Positions 35,814-43,857 of a stretch of DNA of 64,000 nucleotides are shown here, one piece after another. The stretch's first letter is position 1; each line of letters opens with the position of its first letter. Made by a program: the position numbers and the translations under genes. A model generated the notes under the pieces. It was not told the origin of the DNA, did no database searches, and worked only from the letters and a program-made list of their open reading frames with translations. Origin of the DNA: Anaerolineae bacterium (GTDB taxonomy: Bacteria; Chloroflexota; Anaerolineae; Anaerolineales; UBA4823); NCBI GenBank assembly GCA_003327455.1, contig QOQU01000014.1:1-64000 (forward strand), in the 5' to 3' direction.

Positions 35814-36554
35814 ATGACTCTCTCTATCCACCAGATTTTACACATTAGCCGCAGCGGCATGATGACCCGTTTGCTCGATCTGGATGTAGTCAGTCACAAC
35901 CTGGCAAACATCAACACGCATGGATTCAAAGCCAGTCGCTCCAATTTTCAAGAAATGTTCCAGCAGCGACTGTATAGCGGTGTACAGTTACGCACCACAC
36001 AGCGCTTTATGGATCAGGGGGCGTTCAAAATTACTTCCCGGGAACTTGATCTTGCAATAAACGGATATGGGTTCTTCGGCGTAACCCTACCTGACGGACG
36101 CATTGCCTATACACGCGATGGTGAGTTCACCCTGGACGCCGAGCGCCGCATTGTCAATGGCAATGGCTTTCCCCTGGTCTGGGATGGTTCACTCCCCGAA
36201 GAATTCGAGGAGATTAACGTTGAAACAGATGGTTCCGTGATGGTGCTCCAAAACGGAGTCTGGAATCAAGTTGGAACCATCCCTCTGGCTCGTTTTCCCA
36301 ATCCCAACGGATTGGAGAGTTATGGAAATAATCTGTGGCTCGAAAGTGAAGTTTCTGGTCCGGTTACAGTTGGCACAGCAACGAACGAGGGATTTGGGGA
36401 AATCCGCAACCACGTACTGGAGATGTCGAATGTGAACATTGCCAACGAACTAACCCAGATGATCCTGTTGCAACGCTCTTTCAGCCTTTCTCAACGCACC
36501 TTTCAACAAACGGATGCCATGCTGGAACAAGCCATCCAAATGCGCAGGATTTAA
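35814..36554 (+). CDS. flgG: flagellar rod protein (FlgF/FlgG family), second copy
   Basis: The 246-residue protein has the N-terminal motif LDVVSHNLANINTHGFKASR and the C-terminal ANELTQMILLQRSFSLSQRTFQQTDAMLEQAIQMRR. An AAAGGAG site lies six bases before the ATG. Its stop codon lies inside the -35 element of the flgM promoter. Confidence 0.85.
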   Translation: MTLSIHQILHISRSGMMTRLLDLDVVSHNLANINTHGFKASRSNFQEMFQQRLYSGVQLRTTQRFMDQGAFKITSRELDLAINGYGFFGVTLPDGRIAYTRDGEFTLDAERRIVNGNGFPLVWDGSLPEEFEEINVETDGSVMVLQNGVWNQVGTIPLARFPNPNGLESYGNNLWLESEVSGPVTVGTATNEGFGEIRNHVLEMSNVNIANELTQMILLQRSFSLSQRTFQQTDAMLEQAIQMRRI

Positions 36555-36577
36555 GTTTTGGAAAAAATTGCCGATAA
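36551..36577 (+). promoter_or_regulatory. sigma-28 promoter of flgM-flgN-flgK-flgL-csrA
   Basis: TTAAGTTT (36551-36558), 11 bases, GCCGATAA (36570-36577). This matches the enterobacterial sigma-28 consensus TAAAGTTT-N11-GCCGATAA at 15 of 16 positions. It drives the late operon that encodes anti-sigma FlgM. The leader after it can fold (ACAGGT...ACCTGT enclosing TAGGGTA/TACCCCTA). Confidence 0.88.
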
Positions 36578-36643
36578 CAGGTTAGGGTAAGAATACCCCT
36601 ACGTTGTCAGCCTGACCTGTCTTATTGGCAAAGGAGAAAGATC

Positions 36644-36943
36644 ATGAAAGTTGAGCACTCTCAAAACAACCGTATCGTTCAGAAACAAGCCGAAAACGCG
36701 GCTGCCATCGAGCGTCAGCAACGGGCTCAGGAAAACGATCGCGCCGAGCGAGCCACGAACAAAGACCAGGCATCCCTCTCTGAGCGCGCTCGTTTGCTTT
36801 CCAAAGCGCGCCTCAGCCTGCAAGAGATACCAGATGTGCGCACGGAGCGGGTTTCTGCTTTACGGGAACAAATCCAGGCCGGCACATACCAGGTACCGGT
36901 CGAACATCTGGCTTCGATCTTTCTTAAAGGTTTACGATCTTAA
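36644..36943 (+). CDS. flgM: anti-sigma-28 factor FlgM
   Basis: FlgM holds FliA inactive until it is exported through the finished hook. The 99-residue protein is charged and disordered at the N-terminus and has the conserved C-terminal sigma-binding part (ASLSERARLLSKARLSLQEIPDVRTERVSALREQIQAGTYQV, split here as two helices). AAAGGAG lies eight bases before the ATG. Its gene is under a FliA promoter, giving negative feedback. Confidence 0.9.
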   Translation: MKVEHSQNNRIVQKQAENAAAIERQQRAQENDRAERATNKDQASLSERARLLSKARLSLQEIPDVRTERVSALREQIQAGTYQVPVEHLASIFLKGLRS

Positions 36944-36979
36944 TCCCTTATGATGCTGACAGGAAAGGCTTGACAACCG

Positions 36980-37492
36980 ATGAATGATATTCTCACCCTC
37001 GCTACAACTCTGGAAGACCTGCTTGTCCAGGAATTTCGCGCCTGTCAATCCCTACATCAATTGACCAGGGAGGAACGTCAGGCGCTATCGAAGAATGATC
37101 TCTCCAGCCTGGAAGTTATTCTCGAACAAAAAGAAGTGGTTTTGGACGAGTTGGGTCAGATCGAAGACCGCCGCCGTATGGTTACCCAAAACCTGGGCGA
37201 TCAGGTTGGTTTAAAACATACCAATCCGACGCTAACCGCAATTTGCCAGGTCCTGAACAATGAAATAGGGCGGCGCATCAGACACCTCAAAGAAGGTGTT
37301 TCAGCCCTTGCCGAAGAAATCAAAATCATGACCAGTGGCAATCACGCTCTGGCTATGATTGCCCTCGAGCGGGTAGATGCATTACAGACCATCTTAATTG
37401 ACTCCTTCCGCCCTTCGCTTACTTATGAGCGACCCGGCGCAAAGGCTTCCACCAACTTCGATATGATTTGGGACGTCGATCAAAGGGCTTAG
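36980..37492 (+). CDS. flgN: flagellar export chaperone FlgN
   Basis: The 170-residue helical protein matches FlgN, the chaperone of FlgK and FlgL, which follow it. The pattern LVQEFRACQSLHQLTREERQALSKND then L-x-x-I-L-E-Q-K-E is typical. Predicted all-alpha coiled coil. Confidence 0.86.
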   Translation: MNDILTLATTLEDLLVQEFRACQSLHQLTREERQALSKNDLSSLEVILEQKEVVLDELGQIEDRRRMVTQNLGDQVGLKHTNPTLTAICQVLNNEIGRRIRHLKEGVSALAEEIKIMTSGNHALAMIALERVDALQTILIDSFRPSLTYERPGAKASTNFDMIWDVDQRA

Positions 37493-37501
37493 GAGGGAGA
37501 G

Positions 37502-38908
37502 ATGTCCAATATTCTCTACGGTCTCAATATTGCCCTCAAGGCAATGCTCAGCCAGCAAATTGCCATCCAGGTCACCGAGCACAATGTTGCCAATGCCACC
37601 ACGCCGGGTTACCGCCGCCAGGAAGCGATGATGAGCGCCGACCTGCCGCATATTTTCCCCTCCCTGAGAGCCAACGTCGTGCCCGGACAGTTGGGCATGG
37701 GGGTGGTCGTCAACCGCATTCGCCAGTACAACCTTGAATTTTTTGATGACCGCTACCGGCGCGCGCTCAGTGAGAGCAAAGGCTGGCAAATGCAAGCCGA
37801 CGTCTTGCGACAGGTCGAAGCCACGCTCGCCGAAACCAGCGAAGATGGGCTGATCGCCAAACTCGACGCCTTCTGGAGTGGCTGGCAGGCATTGAGCAAT
37901 GACCCGACCAATCTGGCAGTGCGAGCAGATATGCTGGAGCGCGGCGCCGCCCTCGCCAAAGCGATTAACTGGCGCGCTCAATCTCTGGTACGCATTCAGC
38001 AGGATCAAAATTCCTTGATTTTACAACGGGTCAATGAAATTAACACCCTTGCCAGCAAAATTGCCGCTTTGAATGTCGAAATCGTGGCGGTAAAATCGGC
38101 TGGAAGCGCGCCGAATGACTTGATGGATCAAAGAGACCAGTTAATCACCCGCCTGGCTGAGTTGAGTGGAGCAACGGCTGCCATCCAGGAAAACGGCGAA
38201 GCACTGGTTTCGATTGGCGGACATGCCCTCGTGATCGGCGCGACCACTTTCAAACTGGCAACCACGAGTGGAAACCTTTCAACGATTTATTGGGAAGCCG
38301 ATTCCGTAGCCTTTAATCCAACCCGAGGGGAACTGGCTGGTTTACTGCAAGCCCGCGACGTTATTATTCCCCGCATCCTCAACAGTCTGGATGCCCTCGC
38401 CCAGAATCTGGTCAGCCAGGTTAACACACTGCACGCCAGCGGTTACGCTTTAGATGGCAGCACAACCGGTTTGAACTTTTTCGACCCAACGGGTACAACT
38501 GCGCTGAGCATTCAACTCTCAAGCGATGTTGCCAATCAACCCCAGCGCATTGCCGCAGCCCAACAAAACAACGCCCCGGCTGATGGAAACAATGCGGTTG
38601 CGCTCGCCAGTTTGCGGGAAAGTCTGGTTATGAACGGCGCTACCGAGACTTTTAACCAGTATTACACCCGACAAATTACCGAGATGGGCATTGACATCCA
38701 ACGCGCTAATGCCTTTGCACAGGATCGATTGGATGTGGCAAAATCGCTGGATGCCCTGAAAGAAGCTGTGGTTGGCGTAAATTTGGATGAGGAAGCTGCC
38801 AATCTCATCAAATACCAGCGCGCTTTCCAGGCTGCCACCCGATTGGTAACCGTCATGGATGAAATGCTGGATAAAATCATCAATGGCATGGGAGTAGTCG
38901 GACGCTAG
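37502..38908 (+). CDS. flgK: hook-filament junction protein FlgK
   Basis: The 468-residue protein (HAP1) has the N-terminal motif QQIAIQVTEHNVANATTPGYRRQ and the C-terminal NLDEEAANLIKYQRAFQAATRLVTVMDEMLDKIING. The central variable domain is short compared with 550-residue enterobacterial FlgK. AGGAGGGAG precedes the ATG. Confidence 0.95.
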   Translation: MSNILYGLNIALKAMLSQQIAIQVTEHNVANATTPGYRRQEAMMSADLPHIFPSLRANVVPGQLGMGVVVNRIRQYNLEFFDDRYRRALSESKGWQMQADVLRQVEATLAETSEDGLIAKLDAFWSGWQALSNDPTNLAVRADMLERGAALAKAINWRAQSLVRIQQDQNSLILQRVNEINTLASKIAALNVEIVAVKSAGSAPNDLMDQRDQLITRLAELSGATAAIQENGEALVSIGGHALVIGATTFKLATTSGNLSTIYWEADSVAFNPTRGELAGLLQARDVIIPRILNSLDALAQNLVSQVNTLHASGYALDGSTTGLNFFDPTGTTALSIQLSSDVANQPQRIAAAQQNNAPADGNNAVALASLRESLVMNGATETFNQYYTRQITEMGIDIQRANAFAQDRLDVAKSLDALKEAVVGVNLDEEAANLIKYQRAFQAATRLVTVMDEMLDKIINGMGVVGR

Positions 38909-38931
38909 AAAGGTAGAACACGGAGGTTCGT

Positions 38932-39843
38932 ATGCGCATCACCCAACGCATGATGACCGAAAGGGCAATCGAATACATGGACGAGAACCTGAAGCGCCTC
39001 TATCAACTTCAAGAAAAGGTTTCTTCAGGGAAAGAGTTTCTGCGTCCCTCAGACAATCCAAGTGGCGTGAACAGCGCACTCAATCTCCGTTCGGTGCTCA
39101 AGATGAACAATGCCTATCTGGATAGCGCCGCTACTACCGAAAGCTGGATGTCTGCCACGGATTATGCCCTGATTCAAACCACCCAGCTTGCTACACGGGC
39201 TATGAACCTCACCCGGCAAGGGATGTCAGATACGCTTGGCGCAGAGCAACGGAACACGCTGGCAGCCGAACTCGACATGGTGCTTCAGCAAGTCCTGAGC
39301 GTAGCCAACACCAGCCATCAGGGCAATTACATCTTCGGCGGCTTTCAAACCCTTAACCCTCCTTTCGCCCTGACAGACTCGAACAGCGATGGGACACTCG
39401 ACACCGTGGTACGCAGCGGAGATAGCGGCACGATCAACCGTCTGATCAGCCCAAATCTAACCGTCGTCCAAAACGTTAATGGATACGACCTATTTAACGA
39501 CTTAATGGTAGCAATTATGAATGCCCGTGATGCCCTCAGAAACAATGGTGATCCAAATCAAATGAACGACCTGCAAAGCGCAATTGCCGCCCTGGAAACT
39601 CAGATTAACAACGCCAACGAAGCCCTGACGACCAATGGGGCGCGCCAACGCGAAGTGCGTTTGATCAAAGATCGCCTCGAAAAATCCCAAATTGAGCTCA
39701 AGAGTCTGCTCTCTCAGAAAGAAGATGTCAATATGACCGAGGCGATCTCTTACCTGCAACACCAGCAAACGGTTTATCAAACGGTCTTAGAGGTAGGGAA
39801 ACGCGCCATCTCCGCCCTCAGTCTCTTTGATTTGCTCGGCTAA
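38932..39843 (+). CDS. flgL: hook-filament junction protein FlgL
   Basis: The 303-residue protein (HAP3) is flagellin-like at both ends: [46 protein letters not shown], and a C-terminal coiled region with [33 protein letters not shown] in two heptad stretches. Start and end sequences are secreted assembly segments. Confidence 0.94.
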   Translation: MRITQRMMTERAIEYMDENLKRLYQLQEKVSSGKEFLRPSDNPSGVNSALNLRSVLKMNNAYLDSAATTESWMSATDYALIQTTQLATRAMNLTRQGMSDTLGAEQRNTLAAELDMVLQQVLSVANTSHQGNYIFGGFQTLNPPFALTDSNSDGTLDTVVRSGDSGTINRLISPNLTVVQNVNGYDLFNDLMVAIMNARDALRNNGDPNQMNDLQSAIAALETQINNANEALTTNGARQREVRLIKDRLEKSQIELKSLLSQKEDVNMTEAISYLQHQQTVYQTVLEVGKRAISALSLFDLLG

Positions 39844-39854
39844 AGGAAACTGCC

Positions 39855-40148
39855 ATGTTGGTCTTAACCCGCAAAGCAGAAGAAAGTCTGGTCATTGGTG
39901 ACCAAATCACCCTGACAATCCTGGCAGTTGAGGGAGACCGGGTGAAGCTAGGCATTCAAGCCCCGCGCGAAATCTCCATTCATCGGAAAGAGGTTTGGGA
40001 TGCCATACACGAGCAAAATCGACTGGCTGAGCTATTGGTACAGGATGGACACGGAGAGCGATTCGAACAATTGCGCCAGTTCCTGGCTGGCGAACTGGAT
40101 GAGGGCAAAGAGATTGCAGTGCCAGATGGGGAAGCTCAAGAAAGTTAG
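39855..40148 (+). CDS. csrA: carbon storage/translational regulator CsrA
   Basis: CsrA binds GGA motifs in mRNA leaders and blocks ribosome binding. The 97-residue protein has the complete core ([35 protein letters not shown]) and a C-terminal acidic extension of about 35 residues beyond the usual 61-75. In Bacillus CsrA is countered by FliW; no fliW is in the window. It ends the sigma-28-driven late operon, so it is made together with hook-filament junction proteins. Likely targets in this window are the fliC and flaG leaders. Confidence 0.95.
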   Translation: MLVLTRKAEESLVIGDQITLTILAVEGDRVKLGIQAPREISIHRKEVWDAIHEQNRLAELLVQDGHGERFEQLRQFLAGELDEGKEIAVPDGEAQES

Positions 40149-40178
40149 CTCTCGCACAACTGCGTAAAACGGCTAAAA

Positions 40179-40481
40179 TTAGATTGTTCTGTGCTGCAAT
40201 CGATAAATATACGCCAAAACTTCGGCTACGAGGGGGTAAAGCTCTGGGGGAATGGCCTGTCCAATATCTACCTTGGAGAGAGCTTCAGCCAGAATCGGGT
40301 CTTCGCGAATGGGAATGCCATTCGCTTTTGCGATTGCAATAATTTGTTCAGCAATCAAACCTTCCCCGGACGCCAGTACCTTTGGGGCTTCGTCATGTTC
40401 TGGATCGTAGCCCAGAGCAGTCGCTTTAGGACGACGCTGATTCAAATAATCCGTATTGCGTAAATAAAACCGCTTATCCAC
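40179..40481 (-). CDS. FlhB C-terminal-domain protein (FlhX/YlqH-like)
   Basis: The 100-residue protein resembles only the cytoplasmic part of FlhB: ALGYDPEHDEAPKVLASGEGLIAEQII and PIREDPILAEALSKVDIGQAIPPELYPLVAEVLAYIYRLQ. The NPTH cleavage motif is absent because the protein begins after it, as in Bacillus YlqH. The GTG at 40481 is chosen since GGAG lies nine bases upstream; a TTG at 40496 is the alternative. It overlaps or abuts the upstream FliK-like gene, an arrangement like ylqG-ylqH. Convergent with csrA. Confidence 0.85.
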   Translation of the reverse strand: MDKRFYLRNTDYLNQRRPKATALGYDPEHDEAPKVLASGEGLIAEQIIAIAKANGIPIREDPILAEALSKVDIGQAIPPELYPLVAEVLAYIYRLQHRTI

Positions 40482-40485
40482 CGCA

Positions 40486-41853
40486 TCACGCTCCAATCTG
40501 GACTTCGCCCATTCCTGCCCAAAGGTCGGTCGTTATCGGAGAAGGTCGGAAGGGTTCGCCCACTTCACAACGCATGCTCTGGATTTGATAACCTAATTGC
40601 TCAAATCCTTGTTGCAAAGATGGAAGCTCCTGTTCAGCCCGTTCGAGCAGGGGTTGGGTTGAAGCCGTAACTTGCACGCCAACCTTGCGCTGAGCAACCG
40701 AAACATCCACAGCTACTGAACCATCCTCAAGGGCAACCCGGACGACAAAGCGGGTCTGGTTGGCATCAATCGTCGCTGGGCGTTCATCTGGCAGATAAGC
40801 GATGCGCAATTCTACCTGCGGATATCCCTGAGGTAAACCCTCTGCCTGACGGCTATAAACCAAACCAGCAATAGGCAGATTCAATCTTAGCCATTGCCCT
40901 TGTGTGCTGGTCGGATCGGGTTGAGAGTTAAGAAAATGCAGCAATCGGAGACCATCGATAAAACGATCGATCTCCGCAACCAACGCCGCATGTTGGTTCC
41001 CCTTTGCCAGTTCGCGGCGCAGTAAAACCAAACCCAATAGCCCTTTGCTTAAACGATCGTCCTGAGACTCAAGCTGACGGATCAGGTCTGCCAGTTCTCT
41101 CTCTATTGAGCGTCCAATTGTTTGAATAGCGAGTTGTAACCTTTGCTGGAGCAGGCCAGAGTCAGGATCTGACTGTAACAGGATGTTTGATAAGAGTTGT
41201 TGGGTTTCTTTTGCCAGGGCAGCCAACTCAGGGGATAGGTTACCGCCGAGAAGGGATTCCAACTGTTTATGCAGGTTCTGGATCATTTCCCCCAGAGAGG
41301 GCAATTGCAAACGGGCTAAGTCAACCGTAGCGGGTGTAACCGGTAAACCGGCTGACTTTAACAAAGCCGCCGCAAGCGCATCCCCTTCAGTCCACTTGCC
41401 AATGTGCTGTAAAGCAGCGTAGATCTCTTGCACCAGTTCAGCTTCTACCGATAAACCACTGGCTAATAACATCTTGGCGATGGTGACCGTTTCGGCATTG
41501 ATGGGTAAGCCAGCCTGTTGAAGCAGAACTTGAATCAAACGCGGCGGCAGAGGAGAGGCTGGTTGCTCACTCTCCGTTCCTCTGGGCACAAGCTGTAAAG
41601 TGATGAGAGATTGACTTAGATCACGCACAATAAACTGCGCTGTGCGTCGTTCCAGGAGTTGTGCAGCCTGATCGGAAGAAGTTAACCTGGCCACCAACTG
41701 GACGCCATTGACCGATAGGACCACCCGATCGCCAGAGACCTGTAGAACTTCGGCTGCGATGCGCTGGTTCATGCGCAACACCGCATCGGTGTTGTCATAT
41801 CGCTGCACAATGGCAATTGGCGCCGACCCGCTGACGTTCATGCTTGACTCCAT
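40486..41853 (-). CDS. second FliK-like protein (YlqG-like)
   Basis: The 455-residue protein has an N-terminal beta segment (RIAAEVLQVSGDRVVLSVNGVQLVARL), a long helical middle with Leu/Gln-rich repeats, and a C-terminal domain of the hook-length-control type (VAVDVSVAQRKVGVQVTASTQPLLERAEQELPSLQQGFEQLGYQI). It is followed by the FlhB-C gene, as in the Bacillus ylqG-ylqH pair of unknown function. The start ATG at 41853 uses GCGGGAG, which lies inside a 13-bp hairpin. Confidence 0.75.
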   Translation of the reverse strand: MESSMNVSGSAPIAIVQRYDNTDAVLRMNQRIAAEVLQVSGDRVVLSVNGVQLVARLTSSDQAAQLLERRTAQFIVRDLSQSLITLQLVPRGTESEQPASPLPPRLIQVLLQQAGLPINAETVTIAKMLLASGLSVEAELVQEIYAALQHIGKWTEGDALAAALLKSAGLPVTPATVDLARLQLPSLGEMIQNLHKQLESLLGGNLSPELAALAKETQQLLSNILLQSDPDSGLLQQRLQLAIQTIGRSIERELADLIRQLESQDDRLSKGLLGLVLLRRELAKGNQHAALVAEIDRFIDGLRLLHFLNSQPDPTSTQGQWLRLNLPIAGLVYSRQAEGLPQGYPQVELRIAYLPDERPATIDANQTRFVVRVALEDGSVAVDVSVAQRKVGVQVTASTQPLLERAEQELPSLQQGFEQLGYQIQSMRCEVGEPFRPSPITTDLWAGMGEVQIGA

Positions 41854-41856
41854 TGG

Positions 41857-41887
41857 GTCTCCCGCAGGTTTTCCACCTGCGGGAGAC
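41857..41887 (-). promoter_or_regulatory. hairpin that sequesters the ribosome-binding site of the FliK-like gene
   Basis: A perfect 13-bp stem (GTCTCCCGCAGGT/ACCTGCGGGAGAC) with loop GGAAA (RNA sense) ends three bases before the ATG at 41853. The 3' arm carries the Shine-Dalgarno. No T-run follows on either strand, so it is not an ordinary terminator. GGA in both the loop and the Shine-Dalgarno is compatible with CsrA binding. Confidence 0.6.
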
Positions 41888-41902
41888 TACTCACAATTCA
41901 CT

Positions 41903-43120
41903 CTATCGCTTCAAATTTACAATCTCCATCAGCATTTCATCTGACGTCGTGATAATTCGCGACGAGGCCTGGAAACCGCGTTGGGCAACAATCATGTTGG
42001 TGAACTCCTGGCCTAAATCAACGTTGGAGCCTTCCAGGTAGCCCGCAGCGATCGTCCCGCGCGTCCCCGTGCCCGCCTGTCCAATCGCAGGATCGCCTGA
42101 GTTCGGGCCTACCATAAACAAGTTTTGCCCTTGTTGAAGCAGACCTGCCGGGTTGACAAAATTCGCCAATGCCAGTTGTCCAATCAAGCGTTGCATGCCG
42201 TTCGAGTAAACTCCAACGATCTCACCCGTTTGAGGCGTGACAAAGAACGTGGAGAATGTCCCGGCTGCCAGACCATCCTGGAAAGTCATCGAAAGATCGC
42301 TTTCGGATGCCAGTTGGGTTAGCTTACTCATATCGACAGTAAATGTAAAGTCATTTGCCCCGGTGATCCCACTCGCAGCGATCGAGACGTTTCCAGTACT
42401 CGAGACATATTGACCATTTGCATCGAATACCAGGTTACCGCTCCCGCTTACGCCGGTACCCGAAGCTGTCCATGTCCAAGTGTTTCCAGCACCCGGGGTA
42501 AAGGTCAGGGTTACCGAATGGAGATTCCCTAAAGAATCATAAACACCAATGGCAACCTGATAGGGATCCGTTGAGCGCGAGTCAAGGTTACCGAACAATT
42601 GGGAGTTTGTAGTTTGTTGCGCCAGCGTTGCACCCAGAGGCAACTGGATATCCTGCAGGGCAGCCCCAACATCAATAGTCGGGACACCATTGACCACGGT
42701 TGCCATCCAGCCTTGAATCCGCAGACCGGTCGCTCCATTGACCAGATAACCTTCTGAATCCATTTCAAGGGATCCATCCCGAGAAAACAGATTGGTGACT
42801 GCATTTCTGTAAATGAAGAAACCGTCTCCTTGAATAGCCAAATCGGTATTCCGATTGGTCGCCTGGAGCATTCCCTGGGTAAAGGTCGGCGAAATCACGC
42901 CCAGTCGTACACCCAAACCGATTTGGGCTGGATTGATACCACCTAAATTATCCGAAGGTGCCGAACCGCTCCACAGGGTTTGCGCAAATTGATCTTGAAA
43001 GGTCACGCGGCTGCTCTTAAAGCCGTAGGTGTTGACATTGGCAAGGTTATTTGCCACCACGTCCATAAAAGCCTGATGCAGGCTCAAAGAACTGATTGCG
43101 GTAAACATCGATCGTAACAT
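41903..43120 (-). CDS. flgE: flagellar hook protein FlgE
   Basis: The 405-residue hook protein has the N-terminal motif HQAFMDVVANNLANVNTYGFKSSRV and the C-terminal EGSNVDLGQEFTNMIVAQRGFQASSRIITTSDEMLMEIVNLKR in two assembly helices, with a FlaE-type central domain (LFGNLDSRSTDPYQVAIGVYDSLGN). GGAGG precedes the ATG. Confidence 0.95.
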   Translation of the reverse strand: MLRSMFTAISSLSLHQAFMDVVANNLANVNTYGFKSSRVTFQDQFAQTLWSGSAPSDNLGGINPAQIGLGVRLGVISPTFTQGMLQATNRNTDLAIQGDGFFIYRNAVTNLFSRDGSLEMDSEGYLVNGATGLRIQGWMATVVNGVPTIDVGAALQDIQLPLGATLAQQTTNSQLFGNLDSRSTDPYQVAIGVYDSLGNLHSVTLTFTPGAGNTWTWTASGTGVSGSGNLVFDANGQYVSSTGNVSIAASGITGANDFTFTVDMSKLTQLASESDLSMTFQDGLAAGTFSTFFVTPQTGEIVGVYSNGMQRLIGQLALANFVNPAGLLQQGQNLFMVGPNSGDPAIGQAGTGTRGTIAAGYLEGSNVDLGQEFTNMIVAQRGFQASSRIITTSDEMLMEIVNLKR

Positions 43121-43183
43121 TTTTAGCCTCCTGAAGTTGAATGTTCCAGGCTTCCTCCAAGAGGGCCAGCCTGGTTATAAGGA

Positions 43184-43564
43184 TTAATCTGCCAGCACAA
43201 CGCTGTCAATTTGAGTAAACACTCCTTCGCCCCGTTCACGGGCATCCAGGGCTGTGACGACCAATCGCTGACGGACATTGACAATGAAAGCCAGATCATC
43301 CATCAGCACCAGCGATTCTTTTCCGCCACGCTTTTCCACCTTCTCCACGGCCTGCGCAAGGCGGGCTAAGCCCTCATCAGAAAGGGAAATCTCTCGGCTT
43401 TGCAAGCGCTTTTGAGCATGGTTAGAAAAGCGGATTTCTTGTTCACGCGTCTTCTGCTCCAACGCCTGCGCAAATCCCTGACCCTGGGCAGCCGCTTTCG
43501 GAGATAGATTGGAAGCAGTTTTCTGGATCGAAGGGTTGTTCTGGATACGAATCGGATCGGTCAT
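43184..43564 (-). CDS. flagellar operon protein of the TIGR02530 family
   Basis: The 126-residue protein has the core FSNHAQKRLQSREISLSDEGLARLAQAVEKVEKRGGKESLVLMDDLAFIVNVRQRLVVTAL (seen as helix then beta hairpin), matching the small 'flagellar operon protein' found between flgD and flgE in Firmicutes. Function unknown. The ATG at 43564 is favoured over the GTG at 43570 because AGGAG lies seven bases upstream. Confidence 0.82.
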   Translation of the reverse strand: MTDPIRIQNNPSIQKTASNLSPKAAAQGQGFAQALEQKTREQEIRFSNHAQKRLQSREISLSDEGLARLAQAVEKVEKRGGKESLVLMDDLAFIVNVRQRLVVTALDARERGEGVFTQIDSVVLAD

Positions 43565-43585
43565 GCCCACGCTCCTATAGAAATC

Positions 43586-43846
43586 TCAGGCTTGCTGAGA
43601 AAATCTGATCAAGGTTTCGATACCAGCGCTGATCTTTTTTAGCTCCTCCAGCGAGTTCAATTGCGCCATTTGAGCGATCAAATCCTTATCATCCATCGGC
43701 TCGAGCGGATTTTGATTGCGCAATTGAACCAGCAAGATCGCCATAAAGGCATTGGAATCGAAACCGCTCAAAGCAGAAGTTGCACTTTGGGTCGCAATCT
43801 GTGAAGAAATTGATGGAGAAGAAGAAACAGCAGCAATACTCATCAT
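43586..43846 (-). CDS. flgD: minimal hook-capping protein FlgD (N-terminal part only)
   Basis: The 86-residue product contains only the conserved N-terminal FlgD segment: FDSNAFMAILLVQLRNQNPLEPMDDKDLIAQMAQLNSLEELKKI. The tudor- and FnIII-like cap domains of typical FlgD (about 220 residues) are absent, and no frameshifted remainder is seen downstream, where the next flagellar gene starts after 21 bases. The start could be 43846 or the adjacent ATG at 43843 (AAGGAG). Confidence 0.85.
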   Translation of the reverse strand: MMSIAAVSSSPSISSQIATQSATSALSGFDSNAFMAILLVQLRNQNPLEPMDDKDLIAQMAQLNSLEELKKISAGIETLIRFSQQA

Positions 43847-43857
43847 TTGCTCCTTTC

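Noticed and set aside
41857-41887. Hairpin between flgE and the FliK-like gene as a rho-independent terminator
   Set aside because: No T-run follows on either strand, and its 3' arm is the ribosome-binding site of the next gene in the same operon.
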